Assembly (NCBI GenBank): GCA_947652115.1
Contig: OX393568.1
Coordinates: forward strand, 3,148,460-3,212,459
Direction: 5' to 3'
DNA from: Blastomussa wellsi
Lineage: Eukaryota; Cnidaria; Anthozoa; Scleractinia; Plerogyridae
DNA length: 64,000 nt
Shown here one piece after another: positions 56,937 through 64,000 of the stretch (position 1 is the first letter of the stretch; each line of letters opens with the position of its first letter). Below the pieces are notes generated by a model. The model made no database searches, was not told where the DNA came from, and saw only the letters and a list, made by a program, of their open reading frames with translations. Both the position numbers and the translations under genes were made by a program.

Positions 56937-57122
56937 TTAGCTTGACTCTTGCTGCACAGTACAATTCTTGCCGGTGACATTTTGGATGGCTACAAAATTC
57001 TTCAATCCTGTTGCGTACCTCCGCAAGCTTCTTTTAGAGGAAACCTTCTCAATGGCTTCCTCGCTTTTATCCTTCTTCCCGAGTTGTTCTGAGACACACC
57101 AGTTGTGTCTTGCCTTCAGATT
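56937..57122 (-). other. Short coding-like fragment, unknown
   Basis: A 62-codon minus-strand frame without ATG reads KARHNWCVSEQLGKKDKSEE, AIEKVSSKRSLRRYATGLKN, then FVAIQNVTGKNCTVQQESS and a stop. It looks coding in composition, but no convincing acceptor precedes it. It lies downstream of HAND gene B on the same strand, and that gene already ends in a HAND signature with its own stop. Confidence 0.15.
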
Positions 57123-58473
57123 TTACCGCCGAAACTCATAGACTAAACCCTCGTTAGCTTTCTCCAGTGAAAGAAATCAAAGGAGGTCAGTATTTTGCTA
57201 ATTTGCCCGGACACTCCCACACGCTCAGTAAGTAGTATTTCTAAACTCAGGGGTGGAACTAACACACCAATCCTATATACGTGAAATCCGGCTCGTTTTC
57301 AACCACAAACCACAAAATTTCTTCTCCTAAAAGGCTTCCTTTACGTACGTGCGCGAAACTAGTGAACTGGTAAATTATGTTCAAAATGGGAGGCCAAATG
57401 TTGAATAATTTTTAAGCTCAAACATCCATATGGTTTCTAAATCAGTCAAAAAATAAAAACTGCTTCTGAAATTGACGAATAGAAAGGTTAAAATGTTGTA
57501 AACAAATTCAAGAAAAATTTCACGAATTATTTCGTTTTAATGTATTGCATATTAAGTCAAGACATTTCTAAGCACTCTTTAATTAAAAGTAGGACACAAT
57601 AGTATAAAGTAATTTGTAAGTATACACAACTTCGAGTGCAGTATAACCATATAATAATAAATAAGCTAACACTATTTTGTTTGATCCACTAACCCACTGT
57701 TTCCCTTCAATAAAAGAAACTTGTTTTAACAATCAACAGAAGATATTCATGCCTCTTAAATAACAACTTCATACGAGCTGTTTGTAATAACACCACCTAT
57801 TATACAGTTCATTTGTTGTGTTTTTCAGTAATTATTTACAAAGAAGATAAGCTGCCGTTTAAGATTTAGGTCTACTTAGCTTTCAACTAAGCAATGCTCG
57901 ACTAAAAGCGAGCTGCGTTTTGAAGAACGATCAACGTATAATATAACAGAGGTCGGCCACGATACTTGGGTTTAAGAATGCTTTTTTAAGATCACCAATA
58001 CACCACCTTTGTTAAGCGATTCTTTAAATTTGGGTAGTTTTGCGATGAATTTACGAGCGATCATAAGCTAAATTAACTATATTTCGTACATCGACCAACA
58101 GACAAACTAACAATTTCACTCACCGATCGTTTAAATATACATTTGCACCATCATTACTTCACCTTTGGTGAACGGGTATTTCGCATCACACTGACACCTC
58201 GCGTGTTTGTGTGTGCACGCGTATAAATTGTTACACATCTAATTCAAGAGCTACCAGATAACATGTAACTGCGAAACGTTGAATTTTCTACAAAATGATA
58301 ACAGGCAATGTTATCTTTTAGCGTTCAACAGTCAACAGGCGAAGTTCGTAAACCATCCCAATGCACCAGTGGCCATTGTTGTATGCCGGCGTCGATTGTG
58401 ATTTCGTAAAGTTCACACATCACGTTACAGACGCGTTTTGTAGATGGAAAATCAAGATTGGTATAGGAGGACA
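57123..58473. other. Gene-free stretch downstream of HAND gene B
   Basis: AT-rich, with no ORF or repeat family recognised. Confidence 0.4.
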
Positions 58474-59052
58474 TCAGTTCCTTAACTCCATAGCCCAAAC
58501 ATATTGTGGCCATCCTGTTCGACCTCGCTTTCTCTGTGACGAATCATTTGGACCAGTAGGCTGTTGAATGAACGACATATAACGCTAAAGATCAAAAGCA
58601 CATGCAACGGTAGGGCTAGCAACTCATACGGTGCAATGTTGCGCAAATTACAATACATCCATCTATCCTCATAACATATGTTCACTTACAACGCTCTCTC
58701 TTTTCCGTTTTTCTCTGCCCTCATTCTGGAAAGCCAAATCTGCCACAAAGTTGCGATGACTTCGACCTGGTTTTCCATCGTTGCTTTCCTCGAGAATTTC
58801 CATTAAGAATTTGATGTAGCTAATTGCGAGCCTCAGCGTTTTGATTTTCGATAACTTGGTATCAGACGGAACGTTAGGGATATGGTCACGAAGCTCCGCG
58901 AAAGCTGAATTCATCGTAAGTGTGCGCTTTCGTTCCTTACGATTTGCAGATCCCCGAGGTATCTCGATAGGGTTGTTTGCTTCAGTGGTCGTTGAAGACG
59001 GTTGCTCGCAGGGTTCGCTTTTCGGTTTCTCTTCTTTCAGAGGCTGTTCCAT
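58474..59052 (-). CDS. HAND-type bHLH transcription factor, gene B
   Basis: Two minus-strand exons, 58690-59052 and 58474-58533, join in phase 0 (donor GTT|GTAAGTG, acceptor GTCACAG|AG) and give 140 aa. The bHLH lies at about 38-88: [51 protein letters not shown]. The 20-codon last exon encodes [19 protein letters not shown], the HAND C-terminal signature. The bHLH of this copy is closer to vertebrate HAND ([18 protein letters not shown]-like) than gene A is. The intron position and phase match gene A, so the two are paralogues. The open frame extends upstream to 59190 without another ATG, so a 5' exon could add N-terminal residues. I chose the ATG at 59052 (GAAATGG context). Confidence 0.88.
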
Positions 59053-59410
59053 TTCAGGGTTAGAATCTCGCAATTCTGCAGCGACAGGATAAGGCTTTAG
59101 AGAGAGCAAGGCAGCCGTTTTGTACAAAAGGCCCCTTCCACGGTAGAGAATAGCTATGAAACTCGCGCGCAGCTGTGAAATGAGACCCAACTGTGACTAT
59201 GACGGAGTTTATCAACGCTTAAGTAACACTTATCATCCAATTACAGGACTCTGAAAACGTGGAATTATGATAAGATTAATCTGTTTGACAAAATTGATTA
59301 CGAGTCACACTTGTTAAATTGTGGTGTGACTAGAAACCCGGGCTAGAAATTGGCAAAAATATGCTCTTTTGTTAGATATCGTATAAATGATAAAGGACAC
59401 GTTACTGGTA

Positions 59411-59677
59411 TTAAGATTTCCTGGCCTTTTCGAGTGACATGCTCTCTTTCCAAACAAACACATCAACATTAATTAGTATGTTTACGTTCTTGTCTGTAAA
59501 TTTCTCGTAACGCCCAGAAATCAACGACAAACAATCCGCTGGTTTTCCTTTTTCAGCAAGTGTTCTTTCTGGCTCAACGTTTATTTCACAGTGATGAAAA
59601 TAATCTTTATTCATTTTACGATAGTTTTCATGAGAGAAGGCGCCATAATTGCCCAAGGCGTGGCGATTGTCTATCAC
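59411..59677 (-). other. Open frame upstream of HAND gene B, possible 5' exon
   Basis: A minus-strand frame of 88 codons (GNYGAFSHENYRKMNKDYFH, later EPERTLAEKGKPADC) lies 220 bp upstream of the HAND B exon frame. Its composition is plausible for coding sequence. Only a weak donor (AAC|GTAAAC) was seen, so I did not join it to the gene. Confidence 0.15.
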
Positions 59678-60349
59678 ACCTCCAGTTTATAATGTCATTA
59701 ATGAGCTGTTGTTATTTTGCATTGTTTCTCGCGAGTCACCAAGGTGAAGAATGTTTCGCCACTGCATGGATGGTCGAGTGGTTGTCTTTTTTCAATGTAA
59801 ATATTACATCACTGCAAAAGTGAGCTTTTTCAAAACAACCTATCGAGAATTCAAAAGAGCAATAAACCCGACACCTTTAACCCATAAGGGTTTGTTTGCG
59901 CAATCATTCCATATACTCTGCGATATCATCAGCTTTGTTTGACACATGTCAATCATGACACATCTAATTCCGGAAACGGTTATGGTTTCCGGTTGGAGGA
60001 TAAACGCAAAGTTATTTATAAGACAATTACTACACATGGCGCAGTTCCAGGATTTTGAGGGTGAATAGACTCTGATGCCTTGGAAATCAAAAGTCAGTTG
60101 TTCAGAAAGTTGCGCCGATAAAATAACAAAAAATGGAAGACAGCTGAACTACACAAAAAGAAGAAAATAAAACATTCCAACAAGAACCGCGATTTTCCCG
60201 TTTATCGTAGCTTCCACTTTTTCAGATAAAATCATTGATGAGTCTCTCAATTTTTCTCGATCCTCTTTAAGTTTGCCTCCTTTTTGCTCGCAAGATAGAA
60301 TAATACACTGATACTAATACACAGATTAATTAATGGATTAATACACTGA

Positions 60350-60585
60350 GCACAGGCGTCCGCGCACCTTTGGTCTTGGAGGGGCAGTACCCTCCCTTCC
60401 CGAAAAAACACACAATTTCCGAATGTGTTAGCATCGAACATGTATACAACCGCCCAGTAATTGTAACTGTTGTTGCCCAAATCCTGAGAGTTTTGTCCGA
60501 AAGATGTAGAAAATTTTCCAAACCGTGGGACTGCAGCCCCACCCCAGCACCCCCCCCCCCCCCCGGGTCGTACGCCTATGCAGAT
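60350..60585. mobile_element. Poly-G element, copy 3
   Basis: The left end CACAGGCGTCCGCGCAC and the right end GGGTCGTACGCCTATG are imperfect inverse complements. A run of 16 C lies near the right end. It is the same family as 6407-6477 and 18047-18215. ORFs read through it on both strands are not genes. Confidence 0.55.
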
Positions 60586-61010
60586 GAGCGGGGGACGTAA
60601 ACTCAAATTGACCCTCCATTACTCGTAAAGAGCGATAGAAACAAACAGTGAAAAAAAGTAGATCCGATTTATGGTTTTTACCTCTTTGTTCTCAATAGCT
60701 TCATTTATCACAGGAATTGTTGTCCTTCGCTGCGGTTTTGTATTCTGCCGCTAACGAACCGACTAGCAATTTCAAGCTTTCGATTCTTTTTTTTAAAAAA
60801 TCCAATAACCGACTCCTGATCCAATAAAACAAATCATCAGCTGGATGATGTCTTACACTAGCTTGTCTCACGTTCATTGAAGATGACCTTTAGCCTTTTT
60901 AAATTTCGTCGGACTCCTCGGACGGACTAGGAACTAGTGGGCCTTTCTTTCCCGCCATTTTGTCACAGCAACCAAGCCTTCACCATTTTGTTGGTAGAAA
61001 CGCCTGGTAG
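60586..61010. promoter_or_regulatory. 5' flank of the Maf-like gene
   Basis: There is no TATA box. CCGCCATTTTGT at 60953-60964, about 50 bp before the ATG, resembles a YY1-type CCAT core near the start of TATA-less housekeeping genes. The assignment is by position only. Confidence 0.25.
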
Positions 61011-64000
61011 ATGTCTGCTGTCGACATGTTAGAACCACTGTTGGAGGTTTTGTCAAAGCAAAGGATCATTCTTGCGAGCGGTTCGCCCCGAAGATGCGAT
61101 ATCCTTCGAAAAATTGTAAGAATGCAGATATGTACGCAAGTCTGAGAAGAAAATTCGTAGCAATGTTTGGATAAATTGCGTATATAATATTTGCATTTTG
61201 AATGCAGGGCTTGAAGTTTGAGGTAATTCCATCAACATTTGAGGAAACACTCGATAAAAGTACCTTCAAGCATCCATATGAGTATGTGTTGGAGAATTCC
61301 AAGCAAAAAGCTCTTGAGGTAGCTGCGCGAATTGATAAGGTAAGTGCTTGTTGCGCCACGAAAGGTAAGTTCAGTTGAAAAATAGCCGTGAAATCCCAAA
61401 TTATGAAAAAAAGAAGCTTAAATCTCAACTGTCTGACAGGTAGACTAGACGTCAGGAAACAAACAAATCCCCTGATTATCTTAGCCTGTGAGCAGACGTC
61501 GATCTCCTGTGATCATCTGGGATTTTCCCAACACCAGAACCAGGCTAAATGGAACCAGGGTGTTGAATGTTATTATAAACCTATTGATATTTTTATCAGT
61601 TTCATCAAACCGTCAATCATGGTCTGTAAAGGCAAGGCAAAGTCTGCGTTGAGCCCAGTGGCCACTACCGCCGGAGCTTATCCCGGTTTCCTTAGCATGA
61701 AGCAACTGGGAGTATTTCTACTCCCCCCTGGATGGGATGCTAGTCCATTACAGGGTTACCCCCCAGCAGTAGTTTTGCTGGTACCCATTTATACACCTGG
61801 GTGGAGAGAGGCACTGTGAGAGTAAAGTGTCTTGCCCAAGAACACAACGCAGTGCCCCGGCCGAGGCTTGAACCCGGATCGCCCGATCCGTAGTCCAGCG
61901 CACTAACCATTAGGCCACGATGCCTCCCACAATCATGGTCTGTAATGACATTCAAATATGTTTTTGTTTAGAGTGATGAAGCCAACTTGATTATAGGAGC
62001 AGATACTGTGGTTGTAAGTAGAATGAACTGATAAAAGTTGTTTCAAGAGTCTTAGTTTTATTAAAAATGTAACTAGGGGTGGTGATGAGCAGTTCTTCAA
62101 AAATTCTTCTCTTAGGCCCTGTTTACAAGGAGGTAGAGTAACCCAGGGTTACCCTAGCAAGAGGGTTACCCTGCAACTTGCACATTTCTTCTTTTTTTCA
62201 ACTGCAGCTAGGGTTATCCTAGCCCCTAGTGCTAGGGTAGGGACAACTCTAGGGACAACTCGCCTACCCAGGACAACTTTTTACTGGTTTCTAGACCCAT
62301 TTTGACAAGAAATGACCATCATGGCAGACCGCGGGGCTAAATTTCGCCGATTTCAAGTTAGAAATTAGAAGGTAACATAACAGCATTCCGTGACCTGGAA
62401 AGCAACAATAATAGGTAACAGAGACAGGAGAATGGAGGTACTTAGCAAAACTCTTCTCTTGTCTGCCATTTTGATGCTTGGTACACCATGCGGTTACCAA
62501 ACACACGAAGTTGTCCCGGTTACCCTACCTGTACATTTTTGCTTCATTTAGAACCAAGACAAAATTACAAGGATTTTTATGGAGTCACGGAAGCACGAAA
62601 GGGCCAATATCTCACCCCAAGGTCGAAATAAGAAGCTGATTTTTGGCAAGTTGGCATTCTTCATCATGAACCTTCCGAAGATCTTAATGAATCCCATAAT
62701 TTCTAACATTTCAATATTTGTGACATCACACTTCAGTACTCTATACATGGTTTAGGCTTCTTTATTTGTTAAATAAAATATATTTATATTTACTGAGGCC
62801 TAGGGTTTTAAGATCCAAACACACTTCAATTCTTTTAATTAAGCGTAAGATTCTTTGATTCAAAGATGCGTCTAAACTTGGTCATCGTCATCATCATCGA
62901 ACCCTGAGTGTTGGTCTGATCTGACTTTGATCTTAATAACTTTGTTATTTTGCCAGGTCTTGAATGATATAATCCTGGAAAAACCCAAAGACAAAGACAA
63001 TGCATTCTCAATGTTAAAGAGGTGATTTGTCATTGATTTGATGTCTGAGCTTTTCTTTTCCTAATATTAATATTAGTGCTACCATTTGTAATTGATTGAG
63101 ATTCTGTTTGATTCCACTCAGGCTACGTCCACACTAAGCCGGATAAATTTGAAAACAGCGTTTTCGTTTCGAAAGCGGATAAAATGTTTTCTGTCCACAT
63201 TATACCATTTTCAGATTGTTGCTTCGTAAGAAACGCTTAATACGTGCAAGAACATGCCCACATTGTCCAAGCAACGTTATTCCATTGTTTTGATGTCAGC
63301 GTTTTGATTGTTTTGATGTCAGCTCCCTTTCGCCATCCACACTAACACACCTAGCCACCGTTTTCAAATTTATCCGCCTTGGAGAGCGTTTTCAAAAAGT
63401 TCCGTTTTCGGTGACCGAAAACGCCGTTTTAGTGTGGACGGAAGGCCAATCCGGAGAAAAAAAGTTGCGTTTTCAAATTTATCCGGATTAGTGTGGACGT
63501 AGCCTGAGTTATGGTAACAAAATGTCAACTAAAGTTGATTCTTTTCCAGGAACGTTTTTTGACAATCTGTGTGATCTTGTTCACCACACACTTCATAAAC
63601 GCTAGCCTGGTTTTGTGTCAGTGGATCAATAACATTTTCATATTTTACATCCACTATTGAAACTGAAAGTGAAATATTTTTGCAGCTTGAGTGGCAAGGA
63701 TCATACAGTGTTCAGTGGTGTTACTCTTTTAAAACGTGATGGCACAAAAGGTTTGTCGGCAGATTGCACAAAATAATATGAAGTCAGAGTTATTGTATTG
63801 TTAGTAACTGCTACACTAGAGGACCTGTAGAATTACAAGACCTGTCTACTCTACTGAATTATATTAAATTGTAACTAGAGGAAATGATTATGGTACTATA
63901 TTTTTGTCCTGTCATTCAAGAAAAGGGACTTTCAACCAAATGCACCTTAGAGCAAAACATGCAGAATTGTTTTCTTTCAGCAACTAAAAAACTGTGGGAT
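61011..64000 (+). CDS. Maf/ASMTL-type nucleoside triphosphate pyrophosphatase, 5' part
   Basis: Exons: 61011-61115, 61208-61339, 61972-62013, 62957-63021, 63686-63750 and 63981-64000 (cut by the window edge). All are GT-AG with the frame kept. Family motifs appear in order: LASGSPRR (22-28, nucleotide-binding loop), LKFEVIPSTFEETL, SKQKALEVA, IIGADTVV (86-93, with Asp90 in the position of the catalytic base), ILEKPKD and LSGKDHTVFSGV. These are the diagnostic blocks of the Maf superfamily, which cleaves dTTP, UTP or modified nucleotides to the monophosphate plus pyrophosphate in the cytosol. The KHPYEYVLE and LEKPKDKDNA wording is closest to the N-terminal half of animal ASMTL. Whether a methyltransferase half follows cannot be seen. 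Start ATG 61011; a second in-frame ATG is at residue 6. Confidence 0.92.
61630..61930 (-). mobile_element. tRNA-derived SINE, copy 2, with 15-bp target-site duplication
   Basis: The minus strand starts GTGGGAGGCATCGTGGCCTA ATGGTTAGTGCGCTGG (A box). It continues to GGGTTCAAGCCTCGG (B box, GGTTCAAGCC) and then a non-tRNA body. AATCATGGTCTGTAA flanks both ends (61615-61629 and 61931-61945). The intact boxes and perfect duplication suggest a fairly recent insertion in intron 2 of the Maf-like gene. Confidence 0.88.
62110..62290 (+). repeat. Possible transposon end with GGGTTACCCT repeats
   Basis: GGCCCTGTTTACAAGGAGGT is typical of MITE tips. It is followed by repeated CAGGGTTACCCTAG and CTAGGGTTATCCTAG palindromic words. 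The matching second end was not found. It lies in intron 3 of the Maf-like gene. Confidence 0.35.
62560..62744 (+). mobile_element. Half copy of the 49500-49779 foldback
   Basis: AAAATTACAAGGATTTTTAT, GCTGATTTTTGGCAAGT, GGCATTCTTCATCATG, CCCATAATTTC, TTTGTGACATCAC and the end ACTCTAT repeat the loop and right arm of that element. The left arm is missing, so it is a truncated copy. Confidence 0.75.
63117..63508. mobile_element. 392-bp MITE with long inverted repeats
   Basis: Ends CTCAGGCTACGTCCACACTA and TAGTGTGGACGTAGCCTGAG are exact complements. The repeat continues inwards (CCGGATAAATTTGAAAAC and TTTCAAATTTATCCGG). The GTCCACACTA tip and GTTTTCAAATTTATCC wording are common to abundant animal MITEs, often assigned to hAT-like groups. 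It lies in intron 4 of the Maf-like gene. Confidence 0.85.

Noticed and set aside
58669..59190. HAND gene B as a single 173-aa ORF starting at 59190
   Set aside because: That start is TTG, and the C-terminal end reads into the intron. Splicing to 58474-58533 restores the HAND signature.
60247..60606. 119-aa ORF with GGGGGCWGGAAVPRFG
   Set aside because: It is a reading through the C-run of poly-G element copy 3.
61850..61930. Possible minus-strand tRNA gene
   Set aside because: A and B boxes are present, but the unit has a 220-bp non-tRNA body and a target-site duplication, so it is a SINE head.

Overview
This is animal nuclear DNA, almost certainly from an anthozoan cnidarian (stony coral or close relative). 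It is AT-rich, with short exons (27-390 bp) split by GT-AG introns and many small dispersed elements: foldbacks, TIR elements, a tRNA-derived SINE and LINE stubs. The protein families also fit: astacin metalloproteases with C-terminal ShK domains, a Tbx20-like T-box gene, HAND-type bHLH genes and a P2X7-C-terminal-like fragment. There is no operon, CRISPR array or rRNA. All gene models below were assembled by eye from splice signals and reading frame, with no transcript evidence.

Layout. (1) 1-12,475: two astacin genes arranged head to head. The minus-strand copy starts at 2756 and leaves the window on the left. The plus-strand copy (4696-12,475, nine exons, 398 aa) is complete and ends in two six-cysteine ShK domains. 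Its introns hold a LINE stub, foldbacks, a poly-G element, a SINE and an antisense transposon-like ORF. (2) 14,429-15,205: a 777-bp element with exact 16-bp terminal inverted repeats that carries a decayed P2X7-C-terminal-like sequence. (3) 15,524-23,689 minus: a six-exon Tbx20-like gene with an N-terminal eh1-like motif and a complete T-box. (4) 23.7-42.8 kb: gene-poor, with a possible two-exon plus-strand gene (25,940-26,503), a 223-bp tandem duplication and a 1.06-kb TIR element holding a Cys-rich ORF. (5) 42,812-43,867 minus: HAND-like gene A. (6) 43.9-58.4 kb: gene-poor, with several foldback and TIR elements. (7) 58,474-59,052 minus: HAND-like gene B. (8) 61,011-64,000 plus: the 5' five to six exons of a Maf/ASMTL-type nucleotide pyrophosphatase, running off the right edge.

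How the genes relate. The most striking feature is a Tbx20-like gene and two HAND-like genes on one strand within 44 kb. In bilaterians these families act together in heart and mesoderm development, so a physical cluster in a cnidarian deserves checking. The astacin pair looks like an inverted local duplication, because its exon phases match and one exon has the same length in both copies. The Maf-like gene is a housekeeping-type neighbour with no obvious link to the others.
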